Below, in pieces: positions 11,661-23,354 of a stretch of 64,000 nucleotides of DNA (within the stretch, counting starts at the first letter, position 1; every line of letters starts with the position of its first letter). Under the pieces are notes generated by a model. That model was not told the DNA's origin and searched no databases. It worked only from the letters and a program-made list of their open reading frames with translations. The DNA is from Solen grandis. Taxonomy: Eukaryota; Mollusca; Bivalvia; Adapedonta; Solenidae. A program made the translations under genes and the position numbers. The DNA lies in contig CM037781.1 in NCBI GenBank assembly GCA_021229015.1, positions 66,528,656 through 66,592,655 of the forward strand, read 5' to 3'.

Positions 11661-12650
11661 TCATAAAGATAGACGAGGTCTCTGAAAGGTCACAATGTTG
11701 AATATTTCTATTCGGCGATTTTCAGTTTTTATTTTCTGTTTATCAGTCCATGTCAGTAATGTTGCGAAGAAGGTGAAGCGACACTCGGGAATTCTCCAGA
11801 CATAGGTGTAAAAGTTGATTAACGAATTAATGCATAGACAAATATATGATAAAAGGTATATACTTCTTTTCCATGTGGCGTCCTGATCATGTGGAACGAA
11901 ATTTACAATGACAAAATAAACTAAAAATGGCACGTGTAAAATTAGGAACGCAATCACAACTCTCAACATTAGGGAAGTATTTAAAAAGTGAGCCGATTGG
12001 CTTTTACGTTTGTCACCGACTGTGCCTGTGCTTTCAATTCTTTTCATATGGCGTCTTACTTCTATCTGTACAACTATGTTTAAGTAAAGATTGGTTATAA
12101 ATGTCAAAATGTAGCAGCCGAACATGACAACACGTGGCGGGAGAAGCGATTCCTCCTCAGAAAATCCAGAATGCATTGCTGCCGTAAGAATCCAGTTTAA
12201 AAAGACTGTGACAAACGGAAATAACCAGCACAAGATGACGATTCTCACAACTTTTTCATAACGTGTAATAATTTGGTATCTTAACGGCATTTTAATGGCA
12301 ATGTATCTGTCCATCATGATAGCGGAAATGGCAAACCACGAGGTGGTCATAAATGTGCCCGTTAGAATAACTCGCATATTCCGGACGACCCCTTCATTGC
12401 AACAGGATATGATCACGATCTGGGCTATCAAAAGAACAATCCCTGCGCAGAAGTCACTGAGAAGGAAACTTATTCCCGGAAGTTTGATTTGGAACGGAAT
12501 AGTTCGGGTTTTAACGAGCATAAAAAGTCCAAGAAATTGGATCAAGGCGACAACAGAACTGACTACAGCTACCACAACGTTTATATTTAGGTAAAATCGC
12601 TCTGCTTGGATCTCCGTATTGTTTGAGTGGTTTGCGTTGCTAGATTCCAT
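11661..12650 (-). CDS. class A (rhodopsin-like) G protein-coupled receptor
   Basis: Uninterrupted 329-residue frame starting at ATG 12648-12650. Seven hydrophobic segments fall near residues 22-47, 55-81, 92-118, 133-157, 173-197, 225-250 and 262-286. DRY (114-116) ends segment 3, and N-S-L-I-N-F-Y-T-Y near the end of segment 7 stands in for NSxxNPxxY with Phe in place of Pro. The N terminus has two glycosylation sequons, NHS (7-9) and NNT (10-12). Basic residues flank intracellular loops 2 and 3 and the tail. The usual Cys at the top of segment 3 is not in its normal place. It would act at the plasma membrane through G proteins; the ligand cannot be told. Single-exon receptors are common in expanded invertebrate families. 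A TATA-rich AT run lies just 5' of the start (12657-12674). Confidence 0.85.
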   Translation of the reverse strand: MESSNANHSNNTEIQAERFYLNINVVVAVVSSVVALIQFLGLFMLVKTRTIPFQIKLPGISFLLSDFCAGIVLLIAQIVIISCCNEGVVRNMRVILTGTFMTTSWFAISAIMMDRYIAIKMPLRYQIITRYEKVVRIVILCWLFPFVTVFLNWILTAAMHSGFSEEESLLPPRVVMFGCYILTFITNLYLNIVVQIEVRRHMKRIESTGTVGDKRKSQSAHFLNTSLMLRVVIAFLILHVPFLVYFVIVNFVPHDQDATWKRSIYLLSYICLCINSLINFYTYVWRIPECRFTFFATLLTWTDKQKIKTENRRIEIFNIVTFQRPRLSL

Positions 12651-14890
12651 GTCTGTTTATATATATATATATATGACATTAGCAGTAAACTTTCAAAATA
12701 ACACAATTTATTTCGGGTCACATATATACACACCGATATAGCTGAGCATTTCACATTTAAATTACATTTTTATATCTTTTTCTTGTTTTAAGTTCGTTTT
12801 AATAGAGTAAAAAACGTTAATACTCTTTCTCAGCTAGTTTCACTCAATTCATGTCAATATAACATTACACTGCGAAATTAAACGTAAACCTACGGAAATT
12901 AACGAGCACTCCACGAACACCCATGCAATTTGCTGGTGTAATATTTCACTCTTTATTCAATGGGAAAAACACATATTTTCCCTCAGTCTTCAATTAAAAT
13001 CAGTGAATTATACCGGATATTGCCGATCCTCTGGTGAAATGGTCGATGTCAGAGTCGTTATTAGAATATGACCTGTTCTGGCAAAAAACACTAATATATT
13101 CATAAAACTATCTTAAACGTATTTCTTATTTACCAGTATCTATAGACAGTTCCAACTGAAGCAAACACTTCCACATTTATTATGAAAAAATCCATCAACT
13201 AGCCATGCATTCGAGAAGCCAAAAGATACCAAGAAGTCACCGGGAAAAATGACATCAGCTCCGTGAATGGTATTGGCTTTACCTGTGTGACGCAGATATA
13301 TTGTAGAAACTATTCATAGTAACATATTAACTACTGAAGAAAAGGTTTTTTCCCCAATCTTTTGAATGAACGGGAGAGGAGTGCATGAATGATCTACGTA
13401 GACATTGGCATTTCATTGCTCTCTTTCCTACGTACATCAAATTATGTTTTACACAATGTAAAATCTGATTTATCTGTTTTAATTTTTAATTTTACTTTAT
13501 ATTACTGATATCGCTGATCATATAAATTCATACATTAGACTGTTTGCAGATGAAACTGCATAATATATTGATGTATATAACCCTACAAGTGCATCAACAA
13601 TTCATAACAATGATTTACATTTTACATAAGATATGTACATGTAGTTTGTCTTATAGTCTTAAAGTACTCTGTAAAAAACATACAGTAATATTTTAACAGT
13701 AACAGCGGTTAACTTTTCATTGGCTTTATTTTAAAGATAGTTGTTGTTAATGAACAGTTTGTTTGACATGTGGAATGTATTTGGCCTTTAAAGCAGCTCG
13801 TTCACATATTCAGTTGAACTATTTTTGTCTACTCTTCCTTGATGATGTTCATGAAATCTTTGTGTCCTGACAAATAAACTCGGCAAGTGTAGGTCACATT
13901 CGACAGGAAAATGCTTCTTTCGAAAACACCCACTGTCTGTCACTCTTTGTCATCATGCTTCAGCAGGAACACTCTTCCAAGGAATACCCTTGTTTAATTC
14001 TTAATATAGGTTTAATACCGTTCGTAACGCTACTGCCTGTGATGGAGAAAACACCCATTTTTTTACAATCACGGAATGTTGCACTGGATGACATGCGTCT
14101 GTTGACGGGTATTGACAGACGTTATCATTCAGGGTGACACACAACTAGTTAAAAGTCAAATTCTTTGTCAATGACCATCTGTGAACAAGCTGATTTTATC
14201 TCCTGACTGAAGAGTTTACATACGTATAGCTGCTTCATCGTTATCATTGGATTACAGAGTTGTAAGTCAAAATAAAAGGACAGATAGTTCTGAGAGCTGC
14301 CAATTGCAATATACTGCTACATTATCCAAGCTTATAAGTTTCTGCAGGGCAATTCATGGAATTTTGAAATCATAGATACGTAATAATTTAATGGAATAAA
14401 ATCTTTCAGAGCTGATCCTATAACGCTCTGCTAAGATATTGTCATGATTTTTTTCCGTATTAAAGTTTAAACCGGGACAGGGTTGATGTGTAGGTCAACT
14501 TTTACGAACTACTTTCCGAATTTTTATGCGCATTACATATAAACAAAGAATAAAAATATCGCTCTATCCGGAGTTACAAAGACTAAATGTCATGAACATG
14601 TTAAAATTAATCTGATTACTTACCAGAGCAAAATGTAGTAGAATCTGATATATGCATAGCTATTGGGACTGCGTCCTGTCCAAAAGTGTACAGACGCGGA
14701 TACGATATTTAGAGTCGTTATTTTCAATTTGTAATGCTCTGTATCTTATGAACATCAATGCAATGCCGGCCATTTATGCCTATTGTATTCAAGTTGCGTC
14801 AATATTTTTCTGTAACGTTTTAAGATACGTGTAAATATACATGTGTTGATCCAAAAACCATTCACGGGTCCGTACATATAGCCGCAGACT
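12651..14890. other. gene-free stretch upstream of the GPCR
   Basis: AT-rich and without a supported gene. It includes the receptor's 5' flank and a dispersed repeat at about 14010-14195 that recurs near 30786. Confidence 0.5.
14010..14195. repeat. dispersed repeat, copy 1
   Basis: Shares the ordered blocks 'ctgcctgtgatgg', 'aatgttgcactgg', 'gaccatctgtgaacaagctg' and intervening words with 30786-30965 in the same orientation, with many substitutions. No ends can be defined. Confidence 0.6.
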
Positions 14891-15132
14891 TTAACCCTTT
14901 CCCTCATAGAGGACACCATGAAAAGACCTATGCAAACAACATAAAACCAGATCAGCCTGCGAGTAACTCGCAGGCTGATCAGGTTTTATGCTATTTGCTG
15001 CTCCTCAGTGGTCTGGAAATGAGGATTTTATATTTAAATTTGGTAAGATTTAACTGTGGTTTTCTGCAGATCAGGCTTTATGTGGTACCTATTGAGTGCG
15101 CCAAAATGAGTCTATATGTGGGAAAGGGATAA
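14891..15132 (+). mobile_element. TTAA-flanked MITE, copy 2
   Basis: Left TTAA at 14891-14894; right end reads GGGAAAGGGATAA, so the right TTAA has one change. Same inverted termini, length and central palindrome (about 14934-15000) as the copy at 2316, same orientation. Confidence 0.85.
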
Positions 15133-18100
15133 TCTTCATCTGCGAGTATATTAATTTCTCATGCTAGAAGCGGTAATGACTATAAAGTATGGTTGAAATA
15201 CAACACTTTCTGAAACAGTTACTTATACGAGAAAGTCAGATACGAATATCTCACGATATTATATAAAAACAGGTTTTCATAAGGAGCATGTATACTGAAA
15301 TCTGAGTTATCAGGTTCGGAGACCGAGATCATAGCAATGAGCCTTCATTCTGAGAATGTAGCTCCAAAATGGAATTTGGTTATTAATCTAATAAAGTGAT
15401 TACCCCAAAACTTGCTTGTGTCTGTTGGATCTGTCAAAACACCTGTTGGGATTTTCCACGATCTGTTGGATTTATTTGACGTCACGTGAGTTGGATCTCG
15501 AGCTTGTTGGAAGCTGCAGCTGTTGGATCCACGACACGCCGCCATTCTGTTGGTTTTGAAAGTTAATTTTAGTTTTCCAAAGAAAAACTTATCAAGCATC
15601 GTTGCTTTTACTGTGTCGCCGTCAGTGATATTTAGCAGTAGACTGAATACACGGTACAGTGTACTCTTTTTTTTTTATATAGAAAAAGAACTTAAATATT
15701 GCATTCAGAGCTAATATCATATATTTTCAGTTATCCCACATTTTCGATTACAACTCAAAGTATATATTAAACAAGATGACGAACTATGAACTAATTCAGC
15801 TCCCTAACTACCACTTAATTCATTAACGGCGATGACTGACAGTGGATATTGCTTTCGATTGGCCGTAAAACATTATAGCATGCAAGTACAAAAGAACTGC
15901 CTGAGGCAGCACATTGAAATAAGCACGGAGAGAAAAAAAATGTCAGATAAAATTTATGTGGTTTAACAGGAATACAAATTGTTTTTTTTTACATATCTTT
16001 TATTGAGATGTGAACTTGTTGATATAAGTATATATATTTAAGTAAATAAATAGAAAACTAGTTCCAAGACTTGAAGTAAATCTTAACACAATATGTTTTA
16101 ATATTGAAACAAAGGCCTAATATACATATTTAGAGGACACACAAAAACAGTTTCTATGTAAGAAGGTGAAAAAAAGGTGCAGCCAGACTAGGGCTGAAAC
16201 CCCGGACCACTTACAAAAGTCTCTTTATGGAGAAGAACACGATAAAATTGTATCTTTCGTTCTAATCCATATTTGATTGTATGTTAATATTATATGAGCT
16301 TATTATCTTGAATAAAATATGTTTAAACTAAGTCTCCCACCGATAACGGTTACATATTCCCTGCCAATTTGAAATTCGTTATAGAATTTACAGAGATCAA
16401 ATTGATAACGTTCCTGATAAACAAAAAAGGAAGTATACACTATAATGATCACTTGTTTGGTGCGAAATAACAAAGTGAGAAAAATGTGCAGCCAGACTAA
16501 GATTTCAGCCTGGGACCCCTTGTTTAAAGGGCGACTGTTCTACTAAGTTACTGGACTGCTTACAATAGTCTCTGACCGATAAGTGTTACCTATTGGCACT
16601 ACATAAGTTAGTTTATAGAAAAAAAGATTGGTGATTGGGAGGTTTTATAAAGTTTTACAGTGGTAAAAGATTAAACATTGTAAAAGAAAATCTTATTTTT
16701 GTGTAAATTTTTCAAGAAGTAATTTTAAGGTACAGATAAAAAAAGGGGGGGGGTGATAGAAAATTTGTTTTCAAGATGCTTCAGATATACCGTTTTAGTA
16801 TCACATTTATAAAATACTTGCTTTGAAGTATAGTGATGAATATTTGAAATGAAAACATCACATATTCAAATAATGAGAAAATATCTTGTTTTAAGTGAAC
16901 TAATCAGATTGCTGCCCTTCAACAAGAGTTGTCCGTAATCAACACGCTCGACTATTCGAATGATTATCAAAATATACACAAGAACAATAAACATGTGCTT
17001 CAAAATTTAAAGCAAAATCTCAAAGAATTCAGTGAAAAAGTGAGTTAGAACAAAAAGATTAATCAAGTCAGAAAGGGGGCATAATTATGCCAAAATCAAC
17101 AAAAGTTATGTACTCTTTCCATGTACAAATAGAGGTGATGGTCAAAAATAAAATAGGAATTTAAAGTTTCATAGAAATACCTCAAAGGGTTAAGTGAAAG
17201 AATGAGACGATGTGAAAACCAAGATTCTGAAAAAAAAGGGCATAACTATTTTAAAATTCATGACAGAGTCTGACCTCTAATTCAGGTAAGCAATTTCATG
17301 TGTGAGTTTTGAAGGACATCCATGGAAAGAATTAGGAGGTAATAGCAATGTTAAACAAAAGTTTAACATCCGAAAAGTCCGAAAAGGCCCATTAATATGC
17401 AAAAAATACCTAAGAGAGTTACTGTTCCTGTTTCTACTTAGAGTTTGAGGGACATACATTCCTGTTTCTAATGGTTGGTTTCTAATGTTTGGTGTGATGT
17501 TGATAAACATATGTGTGAAGTTTGAGAGACATACACTGTGTAAATGTGGAGATAATGGCAATGTTAAACAAAACTTTAGAAAACAAATTTAAGTCCAAAA
17601 AGGGCCATAAATATGCAAAAATATAATAAACTCAAGGGATGGAGATGATGTTTAAATATGTGATTCATATCTCATTCGGGAGAACAATAACAGAACAAAA
17701 AGGAGATACACACATGAAAGAAAAGAAAAAAGAAAAGAAACTGGTTGCTTAGCGTAATGGTACATGTTGCTTTGTTATGTGCATATCAATGTCAGCTGTG
17801 TCATGCCTTAAGGCAAGCAAGTTTAAACTTCATATATTTCATGCCTGTTAATAAGTTTCCTGAATATTTCTACAAGTAAGTAATTTATAAGTATTTATCA
17901 TGCATCAACATAAAGAAACATTGTAAACATGTTCTTAAAGTAGAAAACTTAGATCTTTGATATTATAAAAAATGGTGATTAACATTTACGTTTTTGGCGA
18001 CCTTCCCTCAAAAATGATCTTTTGTCAATTCTGATCATATACAATATTACCAGCTGTGAAAATTGAGCCCTGCAATATTTGTACCTGTATTGTGACCAAG

Positions 18101-18279
18101 TCTCAGTGACACTTTAATGTGCAAATAATCTACCACACGTTCAGTGAGCTAATGAGGGCACCCCTGTTTTATTGCAGTGTATAGAATGCAAGCAGGATAA
18201 AAACTCGCAACCATTAGCTACTGCGAGCTTACAGTCCCCTTAATTGAATGCATGACTGTATTGGCACCTGAAAATTAGT
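15133..18279. other. gene-free stretch with old dispersed repeats
   Basis: No supported gene. Two related words, 'gtgcagccagacta', occur at about 16176 and 16488, each followed by a degenerate tRNA-like context. A degenerate tandem family with 'gggcataattatgcc'-like cores lies at about 17080-17640. Confidence 0.5.
17080..17640. repeat. degenerate tandem repeat, ~150-200 bp unit
   Basis: Variants of 'agggcataattatgcaaaaa' recur near 17087, 17239, 17390 and 17598, with words such as 'tgtgaagtttgagagacata' and 'gataatggcaatgttaaaca' repeated between them. Confidence 0.6.
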
Positions 18280-18445
18280 TGGAACCTTATGCAGCCACCC
18301 AGTGTGTGAGTTCGAATCTCAAAAGGGTATTTACTACTATTTAATATCGTTTTCATATAAGGAAGCCTTCCAGCTGGCTTGCAGTAGGTCTGTGGTTCTA
18401 ACTGGATACCTTTGTGCATTTTGGGCCTCATTTGGATATCATTAT
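18280..18445 (+). repeat. SINE fragment truncated by the assembly gap
   Basis: Plus-strand copy with T-arm-like GAGTTCGAATCTC, the core AAGCCTTCCAGCTGGCTTGC and a diverged 3' part, running to the gap edge. Confidence 0.75.
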
Positions 18446-18545
18446 NNNNNNNNNNNNNNNNNNNNNNNNNNNNNNNNNNNNNNNNNNNNNNNNNNNNNNN
18501 NNNNNNNNNNNNNNNNNNNNNNNNNNNNNNNNNNNNNNNNNNNNN
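18446..18545. other. assembly gap (100 N)
   Basis: Exactly 100 N, the usual placeholder for a gap of unknown size. One arm of the inverted repeat with 21509-21652 starts at its right edge. Confidence 0.98.
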
Positions 18546-18689
18546 ACCTAAACATCACACATAAGTTCAGAGTAACTACTCATGGTTCTATAGCAACCAC
18601 CAACATGTCCCTAGCAACCATCATTAAGTCCTTAGCAATCAATCTCGTGCCCTTAGCAACTGCATAAAAGTCCGAAGCAACCACTCCTG
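18546..18689 (+). repeat. inverted-repeat arm A made of minisatellite units
   Basis: 144 bases matching the reverse complement of 21509-21652 with four mismatches (about 97 percent). Inside, units of about 25 bases ending in TAGCAACCA repeat five or six times; weaker units continue to about 18815. The arm begins exactly at the gap, so it may extend into unassembled sequence. Confidence 0.88.
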
Positions 18690-19025
18690 TAAAACACTTT
18701 AATTAAAACCATTGGAATTTCGCAGCCTACTCATGGTCCCTTACAACCAGTATCTTGCCCTTACCAACCGCCTAAGTGTCCATGGCCACCATTCACACGA
18801 ATCCCTTGCAACATACTAACGCACTGAGTATAGGATATAGTCTAGATACCCAGGGTATTATCTAGGATTTTTCCCTTGGGGTGGGGGTATCCAAGATTAG
18901 CTCGAAATTCCAATACTGGGGGTCCAATTCTTTAGTGCGGAGGGGGGATCGAAATAAAAATAATTCTCTATGAAAATTCTAGGTGTGGGGTCCGGACCCT
19001 CCTGAATCCTCCTCTTAGAGACAGG

Positions 19026-19130
19026 AGGCATCCGGGTAGAACCATCGACCTACCGCAAGCCAGCTGGAAGGCTTCCTCACTTGAAAAACGGACTTACCGG
19101 GTTTCGATCCCACAGCGGTGAAGGTCTACG
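19026..19130 (-). repeat. SINE fragment, left member of an inverted pair
   Basis: Contains the core (CCAGCTGGAAGGCTTCCTCA on plus) and T-arm-like segment of the SINE. It ends in GGTGAAGGTCTAC, whose reverse complement starts the right member at 19258. Confidence 0.85.
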
Positions 19131-19147
19131 TATATGTTATTATAATT

Positions 19148-19166
19148 TATTATAATATATATATGG

Positions 19167-19240
<74 letters not shown>

Positions 19241-19253
19241 TATATATATATAA
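19148..19253. repeat. (TA)n microsatellite
   Basis: About 100 bases of nearly pure TA between the two inverted SINE fragments. Confidence 0.95.
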
Positions 19254-19257
19254 TAAT

Positions 19258-19320
19258 GTAGACCTTCACCGCTGTGGGATCGAATTCCGGTATGGTCGTT
19301 CGGATTTTTCAAGTGAGGAA
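19258..19320 (+). repeat. SINE fragment, right member of an inverted pair
   Basis: GTAGACCTTCACCGCTGTGG, then TTCGGATTTTTCAAGTGAGG: the T-arm and early core of the SINE, inverted relative to 19026-19130. Confidence 0.85.
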
Positions 19321-19517
19321 TATATATAAAGATCTTTATATATTGAAAAAAGAAGTAATTCAAGAAGGTCAATGACCCGCTTGAGGTACATTTTTTGCAA
19401 GATACAATCAGAAGTTAATTGTAAACAAAAAACATTCAAACTAGGAATTAAATATCTAATAACATCATTTAATTTTTATGGTGTTTATGTTTATATATCG
19501 ATTTAATTTAATTCCAA

Positions 19518-19762
19518 GGGGGCCTCCGTGGTCGAGAGGGTAAAATCTTTGACTTTCACACTCACTCAGTCCCTCACCTCTTTCAGTTCGATGCCCGGCA
19601 GGGTCAGGGTTTTTCATGTGGGGAAGCTTTCCAGCTGGCTTCGGGAAGGTCGGTAGTTTACCCGGGTGCCTCTGTGCATACAGGGTTTCCTCCGTAATAA
19701 GTTGGACGTATATGAATGAAATACTGTCGCAGCGACGGTAAATCCAAACACACACACACACT
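19518..19762 (+). mobile_element. tRNA-derived SINE
   Basis: Full-length plus-strand copy from GGGCCTCCGTGGTCGAGAGG through the TTTCCAGCTGGCTT core to CGCAGCGACGGTAAATCC, ending in a (CA)n tail. The tail differs from the (CAA)n of the 54273 copy. No convincing target duplication. Confidence 0.88.
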
Positions 19763-20149
19763 CAATAATGAAGTACTGTTGCAGCGACGATGAATTCTAA
19801 CAGCCATATCCATAACGAGTGGATGTGCAAGTATATCGAATTTTTTTATGCAATTTCGATCTCATCGATATGACAAAATTTTGAACGGCATTTTATAGAG
19901 TACCCTTATTGACACTTGGCTTTAACAATCTACTTGAGATATAATATATAGTGCATTTAAACATGTAGTACCACGCCATAGAGATGTGACGGAGTACCTT
20001 TTAAAGTCACATTATCCTTACAACAGGCAACCAGCCCCGCAACTCCCCTTACATACCGATCACCAAGCAAAAGCAACTGACCCAAACCACGTTGTTCTGT
20101 TATATTTTTTTTCAAAACCGAGTTTATGTAACAGGTGGTGAAAAAATCA

Positions 20150-20222
20150 TGGCTCGACCGGGACTCGAACCCAAGGTCTCAGGAATAGCGTTCCTGCACT
20201 AAATCAACTGGGCTATCGGGCC
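20150..20222 (-). other. tRNA-like module in the TRIM 3' LTR
   Basis: Minus strand GGCCCGATAGCCCAG through GAACCC to GGTCGAGCCA. The acceptor and T arms can pair; D-arm bases have drifted (TTGATTTAG). Anticodon-loop position 33 is C, not U, which argues against a decoding tRNA. Confidence 0.75.
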
Positions 20223-20439
20223 ATATGTAGATATGCATATAGATGATTCACCATGACCTGCAAGTACAGACCGTGACATACTTCCCCTTCCCCTCCAGGA
20301 CGAAATTCGTCCTCGAATTTCCAACTTGGAAATATGGAGAGTAAATGAAGTATTAAATAGTTAATGGTAGAGCTGTTAAGCATCGTACCAGCCACGGTCC
20401 CACGTTGGGCGCCAAATGTAACAAGTAGTGAAAAAATCA

Positions 20440-20512
20440 TGGCTCGACCGGGACTCAAACCCAGGGTCTCAGGAATACTGTTCCTGCACTCTACCGACTG
20501 GGCTATCGGGCC
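20440..20512 (-). other. tRNA-like module in the TRIM 5' LTR
   Basis: Acceptor GGCCCGA/TCGAGCC (one mismatch), anticodon stem CAGGA/TCCTG, T stem CTGGG/CCCGG with loop TTTGAGT, and 3' A after the acceptor, giving GCCA. The A-box-like TAGCCCAGTCGG and B-box-like GGTTTGAGTCC are spaced as in tRNA genes. Anticodon position would be AGT, with C at 33. Confidence 0.82.
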
Positions 20513-20568
20513 ACAGGTCGATATGCACATTGATTATTCACCATGATCTGTAAGTTCAGACCGTGACA

Positions 20569-21508
20569 TATAAACATTTAAAAACAATAGCATCGAAGGT
20601 AATAACGACAAATAAGGTGATTCTTAATTATGTCGAAAACCGAAACAAACAATGAGAGAAAAAAAAAATAATTCCATAAGTAAACAATGTTAATTCCAGT
20701 GGATTTTTGAAAACAATTATATGTATAGTATTTTCTTTATATAAAATTTTTTAAAGAACAATTTTATCTGACATCATTGACAATATATATATACATTTAT
20801 GTTTATATATAATATTATTTAACAAGATAACATGTTTGCATATTAAACCAAAAAAAAAAACGTAATTTAATATAAAAATGACCCTAGGACGTGTATTATT
20901 CAAATACACAGGAAATAAAGCCCGAAATACTCCCTGATCCGACCAAGCATTCTCCCGGTTTGGTTTGTTTGGATAACCTATAATTCTTGAATTACGCCAC
21001 TGTTTTCTATCAAAAGTACATGAATAAACATGTATAGACTTGGTCTGTTTTGGTATATGAATTGAATAAAAACATGCACACGAACACTATATTAAATAAT
21101 TATAGCATTTTATCTTTGTCTACTAAACATGCATATTTAAAATAACTCATTTCTTATTTTTTGTACCTGACATTTAAATTTCATAAATAAATATATATAT
21201 GAGTATTTCGTGTCAAATTGTTGTTTTTTATAGTTGATATTGTACTATTCAAATGACTAAAGGGATTTTGATGGAATATTTAGGCAACTTATTCGATCAT
21301 ACACATATACATAACTATTTTACCATTTCTTATATCTTTTCAAAAAAAATATATCCTATTCACAGTCATTGTGCTCTAAGCAATCAATCTCGTGCTTTAC
21401 AATGTAAAACAAGGTTTTCTTTTGAAAAAATATTGTTTTTTCCTTCTACAATCTTTTTTGTTGAAGAAGCTGTTTCGGCCAATTTCGTGATAGTTGTTGC
21501 TATGGACC
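20569..21508. other. gene-free stretch
   Basis: AT-rich. A 121-codon ORF at 21253 has no recognisable domain, and its C-terminal third translates the minisatellite arm at 21509. Confidence 0.5.
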
Positions 21509-21652
21509 CAGGAGTGGTTGCTATGGACTTTTATGCAGTTGCTAAGGGCACGAGATTGATTGCTAAGGACTTAATGATGGTTGCTAGGGATATGTGGGTG
21601 GTTGCTATAGAACCATGAGTAGTTACTCTGAACTTATGTGTGATGTTTAGGT
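21509..21652 (-). repeat. inverted-repeat arm B made of minisatellite units
   Basis: Reverse complement of 18546-18689 with the same 144-base length. Units of GGTTGCTATGGAC and GTTGCTAAGGAC types recur about every 25 bases. Confidence 0.88.
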
Positions 21653-21676
21653 TCGATACTGAACCTCCCTACTAAG

Positions 21677-21868
21677 TGCGACGTTTAGCGTTAAGGTTGT
21701 GCGACGTTTAGGGGCAGTCGATTTTTTTGCGACGTTTAGCGTTAACGTTGCGACGTTTGGCGGCAGGGCAGTTGCGGACGTTTAGCGGTGGTTGCGACGT
21801 TTAGCGTTAGTGCTGCGACGTTTAGCGGCAATTGCGACGTTTAACGGCGTTGCGACGTATAACGGCGT
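21677..21868 (+). repeat. CpG-rich minisatellite, GCGACGTTTAGCG unit
   Basis: About ten variants of TTGCGACGTTTAGCG, spaced 15-30 bases apart with short GC-rich linkers. Strong CpG content against an AT-rich background. Confidence 0.9.
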
Positions 21869-23300
21869 TACACTTACAGACAGGCACCTTACAGTATCAC
21901 TAATGAAAGAGATCTGCGATCCAATGAAAGACATCCATACATGGATTTGATTTAATCGATAATAAATTGAATAGAAAAATTGCTCTTTACCTATACAACA
22001 GTTGCGAATCTCTGTTAGGTTATTAGGTCTTTAGGTTTAGTACTAATTCTAACACGGGCAACAAATATGCTATTTAAACATAGAAAGAGTACAGCTTGTA
22101 TAATTTTTCCGATGTATACACTTCACCAAACGTAAAATCGTAATAGAAATTTTAATTTTGCGGTAGAGCGGAAATAGAGTATCTTTTTCCGTGTTATAAC
22201 GCAGAAAAGTGCATGGCGTTGCGTCCACATGTTTTGTAAGTAAGGCAAAAAAAAATTCATGAAAAAATGTTTCGGTATGTCGGCTAAACTTTTTTTTTTC
22301 CCTTTTTTTTCCTTTTTTAGAGGAGGTGACGAAAAACAGCGTTTTGCAATCATAATAACCTGAATACTAGGAAAAAAAGGTTTGAGTCGGTACAAAAAAA
22401 AAAGTTTTGGGTCGGTACAAAAAATAGTTTCTGTCGGGTTAACGGAAACAAGTAACATTTACATTACGCATAATCACACAGCCATGCGACCTCTGTGATT
22501 AGGTTAATGCGCATCTGAACTTAACACAGTACAATAGTTTACGATATATCACTCAAAACTCTATTTCCTAAATATACTGGCGACCGTTATAGTGAATGTT
22601 ATGTTTGTTGTTGTTGATGTTTTTGTTGTTGTTGTTGTTTTGCTCGCCGACCACCGACATTATTTCAGTCATTTGGAGACTATGTCTTCTTGAGACAGAC
22701 ACATATTGTGTTTCCACACTGAAGTCAGTATTTTGCCGAAGACATATGGCATGGTACCACTCTTAGTCACATAATCCTTAGTCCCGGTAGTCGAGTGCTT
22801 AAAGCCTCCACGACGTATGTTCAAATTCCGGCGACGACATACGAAAGTCGCTAAAATAAAATTGGTATATTTTCCATTCTGTTTATAAAGTTAGTTCCAA
22901 GACTGGTTGGCCTGGTCCCAGAGAGGTATCATGTCACATATTTACGGCATGAAATCGCAGTGGTGCAGCACTACCTGTCTCAAGCAGTCAAAAATCCCCA
23001 AATGACTTTAATATTGCCAGATGGACGTGGGGTTCAAGGAAACAAACATTCTGATTCCGGGTGAGGTCTGTTAATAAGGTGTTGGAAATTTAATGCATAA
23101 TATATACTGTCGTATAATGGCCGTACAGACACAGGGGGCCTTCTCCGTTTTTATACTCTTTATTTACATTGATGACGTCGTTAGGAGGCCCACTACGACA
23201 GGAGCGCTGCCTGTAGAAGCTTCCCGAAAACTCATTCTTCCACTCCGCTACCCTAGACCTCTGCCTTAGGTCTCTCTCTCAAGGTAACTCTCTCTCCCCG

Positions 23301-23354
<54 letters not shown>

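Larger units (their letters stand above)
20127..20568 (-). mobile_element. TRIM: 442-bp miniature LTR retrotransposon
   Basis: Two 152-bp direct repeats (20127-20278 and 20417-20568) flank only 138 bp. Read on the minus strand, each repeat starts TGTCACGG and ends TTACA. The 5' repeat is followed after TT by a primer-binding site, TGGCGCCCAACGTGGGACC (20396-20414), and the 3' repeat is preceded by a polypurine tract, GGAGGGGAAGGGGAAG (20282-20297). These are the minimal signals for reverse transcription in trans, and there is no coding capacity. Each repeat carries a tRNA-like module. The primer site and LTR 3' half match the Ty3/gypsy complex at 42744-46828, a likely relative of its helper. 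No clear target duplication remains. Confidence 0.9.

Noticed and set aside
20213..20530. 105-codon minus-strand ORF
   Set aside because: Translation of the TRIM LTR and interior, which has no coding role.
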